DNA of 64,000 bases from Hyposmocoma kahamanoa (GCF_003589595.1 NW_020656077.1:9695035-9759034), one strand, 5' to 3'. Shown: positions 19,201-26,931, counted from the first letter of the stretch. Numbers and translations are program-made. Notes: generated by a model from the sequence alone, not told the origin.

Positions 19201-21408
19201 TATCCGTAATTCCGAAAAACGCTTTATAATAAAACCAATACGCTTTTGAGTAATTTTGATGCTTTTTACATAGACAAAATTAGCTTTTGTTTTGTAATCT
19301 TCGTAAAAACACATTATGAAACTTCGAGCTAATGTTATTTCGGGCAAATGTATTTTTACTGACTTCTGATATGTAATCCCATTCAGTAAAACGAGTACAA
19401 CATTTTGTTAGTTATTCTAACGTTTAATAAAAAAATCATTTTAAAAATAGGATTAAAAATAGGATTAAAAATAAAGCAAATCTACAGTTTCTTTGCTCTA
19501 AATATTTCAATCGCTTGTGGTTCGAACAATTGAAAATGACCAAGAAGTTTATATAAACTTGTTGAAACTCACATAATGGGTCTCTTTCCATCTTTTGCGC
19601 ATGCAATGAGTAGAAAAAGGACAGTTAGCTATTTCATTATTTCGTGTGCTTTTGTAATTGATATTTACGATTCGAATAACACTTTTAAATGACAACTATG
19701 ATAACACAATATATTTCTTTAGTAAAAATATGATACAAAATCCTGTTTTCACACTTCACTGCAGTAATTTTTACAAGTTATTATTATTGGTACTGCATGG
19801 TTAACAACCGCACTGTCAGGGCGCATTCCCACTCACGTTTTATTATCGTTGGACGACTATCGTGTCTAGCCTGTTCCCATATCACGACTATCTGTCGTGG
19901 ACGATTTTTTATCGTTGAACGACTGTCGTAACTAGCTGTTCCCACTAGATCGTGACGACAATAGGAGCTGCGACAATCTGTCGTCACGTTTTTATTGTGA
20001 CTTTTTTTATCATCCGACGACTGTCGTTCTAATTGTTCCCACTGTGACGACAGTTTGTCGTTGTAACGATAAAAAATCGTGAACGACAGTTAATCGTGTC
20101 GCGCTGTATGTGAACAACTTCATATAAATATACAAGCCACGACACTGTAAACTGCGCAACAATCTGTCGTCACGACATAGTGGGAACGTGCTCTTAGTCG
20201 AACAAACGAAGACTGTTGCGCGATTGACGCTCTGTATGCGATTTTAACGCCCTACAGGTGCGGACACTTTTTAGCGCGAACCCGACGTCCATTTATTGGT
20301 AGGTCAATGGCTCTAGTACATAAAATAAAAAAACATCACATTAAATAGGTATGTCTAATTGTTGTAATTTTACATTCAATTTTAATTAAATATTCGTTTA
20401 TTTGTAATAATGCTGTTCAATTTCCTCGCAATCGAAGTGAAAAGCAGAGTGTATAACTCGCTCATAAAACCCATTTTAACATCGACTTAAGTATCCAACC
20501 TCGCCTGCGGCTCGGGCGAAATTTCACTATTTGAATTTTTCGGAAAATTATCCAACAGTGCACGACATATTCGCGCGGCGCCTGACAGAGATAGCAGATG
20601 CACTGTCTTCTGATAGCATGTTTCGGTTATGGGCCACTCTATTGCTGAAGCTTATCGGCAACAAAGTGAATCACTAATTAATTGTAGCTAATAATCATAT
20701 TTTTTATAAAATATGAATAAAAGTGTAAAGAGTAATAATAATACAATGTATTTTTATCTTTCTAAATTGCTTTAGCTAGATCTCTTCTAAATACTCCTTT
20801 TGGTAGGAGAACGAAGACAATATACCAGTGATATGAAAACAAAATAAAACTTAAATAAAATTCTTGAACTAAATAGCAGACTCCTTCAGTCTTATTAACC
20901 ATTGGATAATTTATGTACCTACATAAATTATAATCTCTCCATAAAATGAGCAATTGTAATATTTCCTTGCATTAATTGGACGTAGTTAAGGTAAATGGGG
21001 TCCAATCACAAAATTATCAAAAAATAAGTTAGGTATATGTATCAAATGGTTCCTAAAGTCTAAACTCTTAGATCAGCGAAAATAATATAAATAAATGTCT
21101 CTGGAGTTACATGACATTATATAAGTTTTGAAAACAAAACTTTCTTGTACGAACTCGTCTCTTTTTATGTATTTAATTTTCCTCTGGTTCGTTATCATTA
21201 ATTAATTTCCTTTTTCTGCAGAACTCCACTACAGATCTTCGAACAATATGACGGATCTCAAATGGCGTTCAAACCTTCCGTGCCCACGCTTAAACGCGAC
21301 AAACCGCCTAACAGCAAAGTGCAGTCGCACACGTGGACCCAGTTGTCACTTAAGGAATACTGTGAATGTGTTGAAAGTAACTTATCAATGGTCATCACTA
21401 ACAGTTAG
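4010..21408 (+). CDS. NOC3L: NOC3L, nucleolar complex protein 3 (10 exons, 5' end missing)
   Basis: Nucleolar protein that forms a complex with other NOC proteins for 60S pre-ribosome maturation and transport, and is linked to replication licensing in yeast. Exons: 4010-4254, 7103-7268, 8256-8376, 9601-9814, 11459-11647, 13525-13706, 15462-15670, 17525-17703, 18438-18646, 21222-21408. All phases join and give about 633 residues. Recognisable blocks are TVRKLAT-like SVRKLATLSACEVFRDILP (exon 2), RPYFNFASNI (exon 4), a basic RKQAHDQKRKKRIVNLSKKEKK run (exon 5), and the C-terminal CBF/Mak21-like half with FHIYFRLLKTAPRSKLL, NLEYYSDL, LHELTALATHYHP and LQIFEQYDGSQMAF. Human NOC3L is about 800 residues, so roughly 170 N-terminal residues lie left of the window, beyond the CR1 insertion. 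The introns are full of transposons. Confidence 0.93.
4660..5240 (-). pseudogene. LINE 3' fragment (reverse transcriptase C-terminus)
   Basis: The minus frame reads MRYGLLLWGNAAAIHIMPLF and then LKILTLPSMYIYEACVYV, the post-RT region of Jockey/CR1-like LINEs. A LAPKLCNKLPDAVKELNCRF tail lies further on. Stops and shifts break the frame. It sits in NOC3L intron A. Confidence 0.75.
5392..5505 (+). mobile_element. tRNA-derived SINE (family C)
   Basis: A tRNA-like head has an A-box-like TTAGTTGGCATAGCG and a B box GGTTCGAATC. Related minus copies are at 10985-11102 and 16840-16925, so this is a repeat and not a tRNA gene. Confidence 0.6.
5530..6160 (-). pseudogene. LINE 3' end, 5'-truncated
   Basis: The minus frame carries LREKFKETGIMTVASQYIYS, FRLTKVNNSFMGNCIRFYNK and a DYVLDKDVWKDD end with a stop. 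The 3' tail ends in repeats of TTTGAC/GTCAAA near 5540. It is the same family as 8548-9465 (+), with closely matching coding ends, so both are recent copies of one LINE. Confidence 0.8.
6459..6624. mobile_element. Foldback MITE with TA target duplication
   Basis: Long inverted ends read AGGGTCGTATTCTAGAACTC on the left and the complement on the right, continuing through TACTCAATGCTCAAGTC. Flanked by TA on both sides (6457-6458, 6625-6626), consistent with a Tc1/mariner-type origin. A second copy is at 21872-22048. Confidence 0.75.
7103..7268 (+). CDS. NOC3L: NOC3L exon B
   Basis: Encodes LNNLYAILYLMEERLK and the SVRKLATLSACEVFRDILP core. Acceptor TTTTCACAG, donor T|GTGAGT, entering in phase 0 and leaving in phase 1. 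Confidence 0.92.
7288..7506 (+). mobile_element. tRNA-derived SINE (family A), copy 1
   Basis: A tRNA-like head with A box TGGCCGAACGGTT and B box GGGTTCGATTCCCGG is followed by a unique body (GTTTGGGTGTAATTTGTGG) and an ATT-repeat tail at 7487-7506. It begins just after the exon B donor of NOC3L. Confidence 0.8.
7664..7812 (+). mobile_element. SINE family A, copy 2 (tail lost)
   Basis: Same tRNA-like head and body as copy 1, but ending at GTCCATGG where a family B repeat begins. The B box is degraded (GGGTGCGATTCCCG). Confidence 0.7.
7813..7968 (+). repeat. Repeat family B fragment
   Basis: Matches the right half of the family B repeat seen at 50560-50825, including CGGCAGAAATAGGTAAGGTGG and GGAGCTCTACTGCTA. 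Confidence 0.6.
7986..8185 (-). mobile_element. SINE family A, copy 3 (inverted)
   Basis: Reverse-oriented copy with body ACCACAAATTACACCCAAAC and tRNA-like head ending near 8185. Together with copies 1 and 2 it makes an inverted pair within one NOC3L intron. Confidence 0.75.
8256..8376 (+). CDS. NOC3L: NOC3L exon C
   Basis: Encodes KKDTLALYKHEKELLAFYKRY and LQRLEKAA, matching the NOC3 motif with a conserved (F/Y)K.(Y/F)L..LE spacing. Acceptor TTTTTCAG, donor CG|GTAATA. Phase 1 to phase 2. Confidence 0.9.
8409..8458 (-). repeat. SINE family D fragment
   Basis: Fifty bases (ATCAACCCATTTATAAGTCC and on) match the distal end of the SINE at 14085-14400. Immediately followed by an M2 MITE end. 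Confidence 0.5.
8459..8535 (-). mobile_element. M2 MITE 3'-end fragment
   Basis: Begins with the M2 terminus (CATCGAGAATATAACCAGAA) and continues with the subterminal TTTAGTTTGTTTGAAAACTA that marks the family's 3' end. The rest is replaced by LINE sequence, so the LINE probably inserted here or the two recombined. Confidence 0.65.
8548..9465 (+). pseudogene. LINE, 5'-truncated copy with frameshifts
   Basis: Reads NANNLLLNAKKTKCVKFEL, a SYGILMWGKAADIQTIFVLQ block and VNNSFMGNCIRFYNKIPEHI to a DYVLDKDVWKDD end, in more than one frame and with stops. The tail is AATAAATAATC followed by three TTTGAC units. The partner copy in the opposite orientation is at 5530-6160. Confidence 0.8.
9601..9814 (+). 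CDS. NOC3L: NOC3L exon D
   Basis: Encodes LGLISVHCMCSLLQSRPYF and NFASNIAQSIVPFL, the helical repeat region. Acceptor TTTGCAG, donor ACT|GTAAGA. Ends in phase 0. Confidence 0.92.
9913..10351 (+). mobile_element. M2 MITE carrying a THAP-domain exon, copy 1
   Basis: Ends are CATCGAGTATATAACCAGAA and a complementary right end. Flanks CCTAAAAA (9905-9912) and ATTAAAAA (10352-10359) agree at 6 of 8 bases. At 10081-10160 it encodes MACCTIRWCGKNSKTSN...NGITFHR and then a GTAATT donor. The CxxxxC spacing followed by (I/V)(S/T)FH matches the start of THAP zinc-finger domains, which occur at the N-terminus of P-element transposases. No later transposase exons are present. It lies in NOC3L intron D. 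Confidence 0.75.
10462..10708 (+). mobile_element. M1 MITE, copy 1
   Basis: Starts CATTGACTTACAATTATATG and ends in AAGTCAATG. Flanks CGAATGGC (10454-10461) and CGAATAGC (10709-10716) match at 7 of 8 bases. Non-coding. The right end has a small internal duplication of TGGTAAGTAA. Confidence 0.8.
10985..11102 (-). mobile_element. SINE family C copy
   Basis: Contains TGGATTCGAACCAACGTCTC, the complement of a B box, followed by the degenerate tRNA-like head ending in CCACGAATTTTTCC. Confidence 0.6.
11205..11345 (-). repeat. LINE 3' tail fragment
   Basis: Contains GCGCATTTGACCTCCATCTC ACC, the complement of the 3' end of the LINE at 32390-34745, so it is a short tail insertion of that family. 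Confidence 0.5.
11459..11647 (+). CDS. NOC3L: NOC3L exon E
   Basis: Exactly 63 codons. Ends in a highly basic KRKQAHDQKRKKR...KKEKK run that is a likely nucleolar targeting signal. Acceptor CGTTCAG, donor AAG|GTAACT, phase 0 on both sides. Confidence 0.92.
11890..12320 (+). repeat. LINE 3' untranslated end with TAAA tail
   Basis: GAGACTTCATGAACTCTCCT and GCTGCACCCCAAAGGGGTAT are shared with 25480-25895. Ends in five to six AAAT units. No coding sequence is recognisable in this copy. Confidence 0.65.
12474..13020 (+). mobile_element. M2 MITE carrying a THAP-domain exon, copy 2
   Basis: The flanks GTACTCTG (12466-12473) and GTACTCTC (13021-13028) match at 7 of 8 bases. The exon at 12723-12802 encodes MEGCSIRRCRKNSKTANCKT with the THAP cysteine pair kept and the GTAATT donor kept. 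Longest copy of the family here (547 bp). Confidence 0.75.
13225..13425 (-). repeat. Repeat family B copy
   Basis: Contains CCGGTTTTGAAGGGTAAGGG, CAGGCACATGGGACTTGTCA and GTTATGGACAGGCGTGTAGC, the complement of family B. Lies just upstream of NOC3L exon F. Confidence 0.65.
13525..13706 (+). CDS. NOC3L: NOC3L exon F
   Basis: Begins RAKKLKEVERELLETQAQE and contains TVFHIYFRLLKTAPRSKLL, the start of the CBF/Mak21-like domain. Acceptor TTCCTACAG, donor AA|GTACGT. Confidence 0.94.
13823..14058 (-). mobile_element. SINE family A, copy 4
   Basis: Reverse copy starting in AATAAT repeats, with ACCACAAATTACACCTAAAC and a degenerate tRNA-like head. A short inverted duplication of AACATTTGTACGGCC surrounds 13955-13995. 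Confidence 0.7.
14085..14400 (-). mobile_element. tRNA-derived SINE (family D)
   Basis: Reading on the minus strand, a tRNA-like head has a B box GGGTTCGAATCCGGG and an A-box-like GCCTAATGGTTTGACC. The body ends in the AGGAGACCCGTGCCCAGCAG sequence common in lepidopteran repeats. Confidence 0.7.
14764..15163 (-). mobile_element. M2 MITE, copy 3
   Basis: Flanks GTTTGGAT (14756-14763) and ATTTGGAT (15164-15171) match at 7 of 8. The THAP exon is partly deleted and the ATG region is lost, but the downstream part and the intron side remain. Confidence 0.75.
15462..15670 (+). CDS. NOC3L: NOC3L exon G
   Basis: Encodes FTHVINLEYYSDLVSILGRL and a GDALNVDPAGFHAYLY block conserved in NOC3. Very GC-rich compared with its flanks. 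Acceptor TTGTGCAG, donor G|GTAAGT. Confidence 0.94.
16085..16330 (-). pseudogene. LINE reverse-transcriptase C-terminal fragment
   Basis: The minus strand reads TKRFSSSFIMRIAQVWSSLP and ATMFPNSYDPGIFKVRQLTS, the WNSLP...F motif at the end of Jockey-like ORF2. Same family as 40312-40800. Confidence 0.7.
16840..16925 (-). mobile_element. SINE family C fragment
   Basis: Contains TGTATTCGAACCAGCGTCTT, the complement of a B box, and part of the head. The copy breaks off at about 16920. Confidence 0.5.
17525..17703 (+). CDS. NOC3L: NOC3L exon H
   Basis: Encodes GATHEDAKIILEAV and LQAFAKRLATLALQLHHN. The acceptor is TGTTCCAG. The donor CAG|GTCCGC is weak, lacking the usual A/G at +3 and G at +5. 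The phase fits exon I perfectly. Confidence 0.92.
18140..18305. repeat. Rearranged family B repeat
   Basis: GGACAGGCGTGTCGCTTACC is in minus orientation, while CTGTAATTTCACCAGCACCC a few dozen bases on is in plus orientation, so one part is inverted. Confidence 0.5.
18438..18646 (+). CDS. NOC3L: NOC3L exon I
   Basis: Encodes SGRFDPTSPSPEHCNAH and LHELTALATHYHPTVREVAQ, matching the conserved EYCNA...LWEL..L..HYHP block of NOC3. Acceptor GTTCTACAG, donor CT|GTAAGT. Confidence 0.94.
18813..18910 (-). repeat. Nested retroelement 3' tail
   Basis: Flanked by a 13-bp duplication TTTAATTTAAATT. Its sequence (ATATACGCGATTTAAATCCG, CGCGAAAACCTAAGAACTCG) recurs near the RTE 3' end at 22655-22775. Confidence 0.6.
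19818..20195. mobile_element. MITE rich in ACGACAGT/CGTCGT motifs
   Basis: Imperfect inverted ends GGCGCATTCCCACT and AGTGGGAACGTGCTC. The interior repeats CGACGACTGTCGT-like words in both orientations. M1 sequence resumes at TAGTCGAACAAACG on the right. Confidence 0.6.
21222..21408 (+). CDS. NOC3L: NOC3L last exon (J) with stop
   Basis: Encodes LTPLQIFEQYDGSQMAFKP and the lysine-rich tail, ending in TAG at 21406-21408. Acceptor TTTTTCTGCAG. Follows a 2.6-kb intron containing nested MITEs. Confidence 0.92.
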
Positions 21409-21411
21409 TGA

Positions 21412-21417
21412 AATAAA
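21412..21417 (+). other. NOC3L: NOC3L polyadenylation signal
   Basis: AATAAA lies only 3 nt after the stop codon, so the 3' UTR would be very short. Confidence 0.65.
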
Positions 21418-21871
21418 ATTATGAAGATTTATATTGGCTTTTTTCTTAACTCCTGTTCTTTACAACAATTAAACAATTAAATGAAATGAAAACAAAGTTT
21501 TGTAACCGAAAAACTTCATGCAGTCGTTGCCTTAATTGCATGATGTTAATAACGACTTCACACATTAACTGCGTGCAGTCCAAACTCAACTGCATGCAGT
21601 TGAGACTTCAGGCGTCGATGTGAACCTGTGATATTTTTTTGCATATAACCCACGCCTATAACAGCGGGAACCTCTACTCTCGGAGTTGTTGACGAGTATG
21701 TCTCCTCGGACAAACCGTCCAATTAGGTAGGGCCAACTTCGAGAAAGAGGTCAATCGTCGAATCCGACTTGGTTGGGCAGCTTTCGGGAAGTTCCGGGGC
21801 GTCTTCTCGTCCGCAATCCTTGAAGACAAAAGTCTTCGAGCAGTGCGTGTTGCCAGCGACCTACGGCTCTA

Positions 21872-22048
21872 AGAGTCGTATTCCAGAACTCTACTCAATG
21901 CTCAAGTCAGGATTTGAGTATGATTTAACGCACTAGAAATCATACTCAAGTCCTTGCCATTAGGGTCGTATTTCCAGTGCTTGAAATCATACTCAAGTCT
22001 GCTCAAATCCTGACTTGAGCATTGAGTAGAGTTCTGGAATACGACCCT
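21872..22048. mobile_element. Foldback MITE, second copy
   Basis: Ends match the copy at 6459-6624 (GTCGTATTCCAGAACTCTAC and complement), with TA on both sides (21870-21871, 22049-22050). Inserted inside the RTE element. Confidence 0.75.
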
Positions 22049-22069
22049 TAGACGTGGTCACTTACTATG

Positions 22070-22319
22070 CTGCCCTGCTAAGCCGAAAGGCGCTATCTCT
22101 GAGTTACGCCTTTTTAGTTTTTTTTATGCCATTCAATAGCTATAAAAATTTCGCATCTAATGGTATAATAGAAATAGCGCTATCTAACTTAAAACATTTA
22201 AAAAACCACTAAGAAGTATTTTTAAATACAATACAATTACATAAAATGCAATTTACAAAAAGTCGATTTTCTCAAAACTTACTCCGATTGAGATAGCGCT
22301 TTTCGGCTTATCAGGGCAG
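22070..22319. mobile_element. MITE with CTGCCCTG ends
   Basis: About 30-bp inverted ends (CTGCCCTGCTAAGCCGAAAG and GGCGCTATCTC, with complement at right). Flanked by TATG at 22066-22069 and 22320-22323, so the duplication is TATG or a TA inside it. AT-rich interior without coding sequence. Confidence 0.75.
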
Positions 22320-23289
22320 TATGGGCCTCATGAAAAACGACGTCAAAATCACCCAACGAGCTATGAAGCGAGCAATGCTCGGCATTTCTCGTGATTGAAT
22401 CAGAAATGAGGAGATCGTAGAAGAACGAAAGTAACCGACATAGCTCGAATGATTAGCAAGTTGAAATGGCAGTGGGCAGGGCACATAGCTCGTAGAACTG
22501 ACGGCCGTTGGGGCAGAAAGGTTCTTGAATGGAGACCACGAACCGGAAGGCGTTCAGTGGGACGGCCCCCTACTAGATGGACGGATGACCTGGTAAGGAC
22601 GGCGGCTAACCGATGGATGCACATTTTTTAGTAGTAATATTACTATCGAGTTGTTAGGTTTTCGCGATTGTTACACATAGGTTGACTAGTTGAGTCAACC
22701 ATGACCATGGGACCTGTAAAGGGTTTGTTTGAAAAAACAAATATACGCGATTTAAATCCGGAAAACTAGTTTCATAAGTTATTTAGTCGTTTCCTGAGTA
22801 ATATTACTATTTTTTTTTCTTCTAACATATCGTTTAATTTATCAAAGTGGCATTCTAATGCAGAATTTGTTTTCGTCTTAATTTCGGGTACAGTCATGGA
22901 CTTACAAATATAGTACATAAAATTGACCTTCTCTATAGCAACATAACAATAGTGGATATTCACGTGTTGCAAGCTTTCCTTTTTGGTCCTTACAGTGCCA
23001 AAAGTAGACTAACCCGATGTATACAATATGAGAACTAAAGTTATTTTGTGACCACATACTCAATAAAACTCATAAACGTTATGAACAAACCGTTTATTGC
23101 AATATGTACATATTAACTATATAAATTACTCTTACAATACAAATCATCTTTCATTGTTGCTATTAGGTGACAATTGTTAACACCATAGATCAACAAAACA
23201 AATGTTGTGCATCATATTTTAATACATTATTAAACATTTGTCGTCATCGAAATTTGAGTACACTAAAAGTAGAAGTCCTTGTGAAGGGT

Positions 23290-23535
23290 TCATCCAGGGA
23301 AGCACTGCCGCCAAGCAGTAATGCTCACATTACTGCAATCCGGTTTTAAAGGGTTAAAGGTGCTGTTGATATTACAGGCACATGAGACTTGTGTACTTGT
23401 GTCTCAAGGTGCTGGGTGCAGTGGCAGTGCCCCTCAGATCTTTGTGATTTATGGCTCTGAGTGGTACTGCAACTGTTATGGACAGGCGTGTCACTTACCA
23501 CCAGGTGGGCGACTTGTACTTCCCGCCACTTTGTC
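23290..23535 (-). repeat. Repeat family B copy
   Basis: Contains AAGCAGTAATGCTCACATTA, CAGGCACATGAGACTTGTGT and GACAGGCGTGTCACTTACCA. The stretch 22775-23290 before it shows nothing recognisable. Confidence 0.65.
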
Positions 23536-24102
23536 TGTTGTTCAACAGCTGACCGACACTGATTCCACAACCATTCCACTGGTAAATAGAGATCATTTCT
23601 GGCCAACAGATACTATTTTAATTATAGCTTTTTTTCTATAATAATTATTGTTTCTTCTGCGTTAACTTCTTTTCCATATTTCCATTTGTAGATCGAAACA
23701 ATTTTGAGAGCAAACTTAATAAAAGTATAACAACATCAAAATACCATCAGTGTTTATAACCAAATTGGTATAATTAAACACTTGCCGATGCTCTGTCTGT
23801 CACTGGGAAATTCTTCTTAATACAAATTGACTGAATGAGGAATGTATTTTTGAACTCTTTTTTCGTTAATCTAACCGTGTCATTGGACACCATAAACAAT
23901 CGCAAAACTCACACAATGACAACAATAATATTATTTTTAAATACTTTGCACAACTAATACATACTGTGTATAGCCAAAGGATTATTCACCTATTCTAGCA
24001 AATTCAAGTTCAGTATAGAGTTCATTTGCAGAAAAAACACTAAAAGTTCTCACTGTACACAACATATTTAAAGAATAGTTGATAATTAGGTTCCCATAAA
24101 TA

Positions 24103-24282
24103 CTATGTAAGATATTTCTTGCCCAGAAACTGAACCTTCTTTTCAAATGCTGGTAGAGTGATCAATGTGTCTTCTTTATAGAAGGGGTTCAGCATAAGTT
24201 TTATATACGCCTCGTAGACATCCGTAAAGAAGTTTTTAATGCCATCTTCATTACGTGAATCATGCACCATTATGAAACGCAT
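24103..24282 (-). CDS. TRAPPC2: TRAPPC2 exon 3 with stop
   Basis: 59 codons plus TAG, beginning MRFIMVHD. Acceptor TTCTTTCAG. No AATAAA was found close downstream. Confidence 0.96.
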   Translation of the reverse strand: MRFIMVHDSRNEDGIKNFFTDVYEAYIKLMLNPFYKEDTLITLPAFEKKVQFLGKKYLT

Positions 24283-26416
24283 CTGAAAGAACACAGTATA
24301 GTTAATGCAAGTGTATTGTACACACATTGAAGAAATTACTTACATTCATGTACCATTTTAAATTTTTATGTTACATTATATCTCTTAACAATCGAGCATG
24401 GTTATGTACTTGATGCTCTTAACTCAGCATATCTGAGTCTATCAATTACTAAAAAATTTAAAGGTAAAAGTTTGATTTTTCTCAAGCATATCTACTTTGT
24501 TTTCTTTAAGAATTGAGACAAATAAAAATACGAAATGTAACTTGCAGCAAAAAGCTACTCTTCAGGTAACAAGACATACTTGTTGACTCAAAAGCTCTGA
24601 CAACACTGTATACAATACACCACTCTCTGTGTCCGCATAAGCTGCACTTACTCTGGTGGTCTTATGGTGGTTATTACAGGGCATGATATTGAGATGTGGA
24701 AGTGGACTGACCACATGTACAGGGAAAAAATAGAAAAGTGGACCAGAAAGGTAACAGAATGGTTACCAAAACAAAACACGAAGAGAAAAAGAGGTCGTCC
24801 CTTTAAAAATTTTGTCCGACGACTTTAAAAAAATAGCTGGAGCTCTACGGACTAGGCTAACAAGGGACAGACCCAGATGGATAGAGCTGGGGAGACCTAT
24901 GCGTCTTCAGGGTGTGCTGATGTTATAGTTTAAGTAATTCATGAATATAATTGAATGTCAGTATAGTATAGGTTAATAAATAAATAAAAAAATTGAGATG
25001 TTTTAAGTGGAACATGTGCACTCAAGCCACTGGATGTGCTTAAATAGATCTAGGCTAAAGCACACAGCTAAAGTGTCAATTTGGTAACAAATTTGAAAAA
25101 TGTATATCATTACATTCCAGAAGGTTGATATAGATTATTCTTTGTTTCTGTATACATTGGAATACAAATTGAATCTGGTGATGTGGACGGGGCGTTCTAG
25201 TTTGTATGAACTGCGGGCCCGTCCTGGCTCGGACACAGACTTGTTTGAATGAGTTCATACAAAATATACACAACAATATTTTTTTGAGCCCCTGACGGAG
25301 CACTGCCCGTCCACAGCCTGGATATGTGTCGATAGACCTTTACTATTATAAGTTCATTAAGGAGTCATCACACCTATGGATGTAGAACCAGCACGAGCCG
25401 ATCAGAAAATACCGATGTGGCAATTTGAATTTTACCAATACTAATAATTCGGCGAATCGTTTGATAAGTCAAATCAAGCCATTTGCCTAAATTGAATATA
25501 AGCACAGTCATTGCTAATGGAATCAATGTAAATGAAATATTTAAGGAAAGCCCGCTCTATAGATGTATATTAATTTGTAATGAAATACCGGATTCCCTTA
25601 AGACAGACGAAAATGACAACACATTTAAAACCAAATTCGTCCCTTCTGATAAATGCGTGCTACTATAGTTTGTAGAGACTTCATGGACTCTCCTATAAGA
25701 TCATGTGAAAGAAGTGATGAACACTTCAACCCTTTCATAACATGTGTCTATTTTAAGAATGTTTAGTTTATGTACTGTTTTTGTTAATTATTTGAGAGTA
25801 CTATTAATTTGCTACACCCCAATGGGATATGTTTGTACTTAGTAATTATCTGATTAATGCCTGTACTAACATTGTTTGCAATAAATAAATACAAAATTAT
25901 TCATTCCAACGACAGGTTTAATAATTCCTAGTGAGTTGAACCTGGAAATCATACGCAATCACGCATCGCTATTCCATGAAATAAGGTTGAAAAGTCATTG
26001 TGTGTATCGCTTTCATTACACAGATATAAAGCCTGAGTTTCCGTGATAGGTGTGGTAACTCCCTTAAAAAACTACTCATTTGTACTCACTTGACTGGCAG
26101 TGACAAAAGCTGAAACAAACCACTGGTTGAACTTGTCCACTGACTTGAGGTACGTGTTGGTCACCTTCCACATGTGTTCGTCGACTAGATCGAGCGCAGC
26201 GTGCGCTATGAACTGGTTCAGATGTCTGTTATCCTCCTTCTGGAAGCAAAATTGTTGGACATGTAATAAAAAGTTTCAAATGACCAGGAAATGCACGTAA
26301 CGAACAAGTGGAACAAAAAAATTTACCTTCACTTCTTTCGTGGTTGGTATGAAGTCAATTTCAAATATAGGATTATCGGAGTGGCCCACGATGACGAAAT
26401 AATAAGTGCCAGCCAT
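24103..26416 (-). CDS. TRAPPC2: TRAPPC2 (sedlin/Trs20), trafficking particle subunit, 3 exons
   Basis: Small core subunit of TRAPP complexes, which tether vesicles at the ER-Golgi interface and act as exchange factors for Rab1-type GTPases. Exons 26416-26327, 26239-26090 and 24282-24103 give 139 residues, against 140 in human. Visible blocks are [19 protein letters not shown], the near-invariant [56 protein letters not shown] and [11 protein letters not shown]. The fold is a longin domain. All splice phases are 0. It starts about 830 bp from the divergent ATPsynB start and converges on NOC3L. Intron 2 (1.8 kb) holds two LINE tails. Confidence 0.97.
24690..24990 (+). pseudogene. RTE-like LINE 3' fragment
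   Basis: Reads [20 protein letters not shown] and [19 protein letters not shown] before a stop, the WAGH/RGRP region of RTE-like ORF2. Tail of AAATAAATAAA. Lies in TRAPPC2 intron 2. Confidence 0.65.
25480..25895 (+). pseudogene. LINE 3' end
   Basis: Reads [20 protein letters not shown] and VPSDKCVLL stop, a typical LINE C-terminal end, then the same 3' UTR as 11890-12320 and an AATAAATAAA tail. Confidence 0.7.
26090..26239 (-). CDS. TRAPPC2: TRAPPC2 exon 2
   Basis: 50 codons, from [10 protein letters not shown] to FVTASQ. Acceptor GCTTCCAG, donor GTGAGT. Confidence 0.96.
26327..26416 (-). CDS. TRAPPC2: TRAPPC2 exon 1
   Basis: 30 codons from ATG to GTG AAG, donor GTAAAT. Confidence 0.96.
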
Positions 26417-26645
26417 TTTTCTACCTAAACAAAGTTCGCATCAACAATAACGCCCATTTATTAGACACGCAGGAAATTAAGCTGTAAAGAAAACAACCTG
26501 ACGTAAAACCTAACCTTAAAAATATACTGTCTACTGTCAGATTTGCACGAAATATCAAATTGGCGATTGATATTGGGCAGTGCTAGACTATCAATATTTT
26601 GACGAGGTCATGTACAGTCAAGAGGACGTCAAGCTGGACACTTTG

Positions 26646-26931
26646 TACTTTGGTTCGTTCTTATCGTAAACGGCATAGAGTTGGATTTAAATCAAATCTT
26701 AAGTATCAAGCTTAACGTGCTCTTGACCCTGCACCAGTATGTTGGATAACAATCCGAGATGACTCATCCATCACGGACTATCATCCAACGTATGATGAGT
26801 GACCCTGTAATACAAGTTTCTGCTTAGTTTAAGTACATCTTCGTAAGTACAGGGTCCAGAGCACGTCAAGCTTGACACTTAAGATTTAAATACAACTCTA
26901 TGGCGCTTATGGCAAGAACCGTCCAAAGTAT
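26646..26931. repeat. Foldback element between TRAPPC2 and ATPsynB
   Basis: Left arm 26646-26731 and right arm 26850-26931 are imperfect inverted copies (ATAGAGTTGGATTTAAATC and complement, AAGCTTAACGTGCTC and complement) separated by about 118 bp. Part of the left arm sequence (GACGTCAAGCTGGACAC) is repeated again at about 26627. It occupies the intergenic region of a divergent gene pair. Confidence 0.7.

Larger units (their letters stand above)
18684..20309 (-). mobile_element. M1 MITE expanded by nested insertions
   Basis: Both M1 ends are present and flanked by a perfect 8-bp duplication GCTCTAGT (18676-18683, 20310-20317). M1 sequence is interrupted by a 98-bp retroelement tail (18813-18910), by about 850 bp of unrecognised AT-rich DNA (about 18958-19808) and by a second MITE (19818-20195). 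Lies in the last NOC3L intron. Confidence 0.75.
21655..22775 (+). pseudogene. RTE-type LINE 3' part, interrupted by two MITEs
   Basis: The + strand reads VESDLVGQLSG...VLPATYGS before the first MITE, then QRAMKRAMLGIS, ISKLKWQWAGHIARRTDGRW and GRRSVGRPPTRWTDDLVRTA. This ...WAGH.AR..D.RW... ending is characteristic of RTE-clade ORF2. Stops break the frame. Confidence 0.8.
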
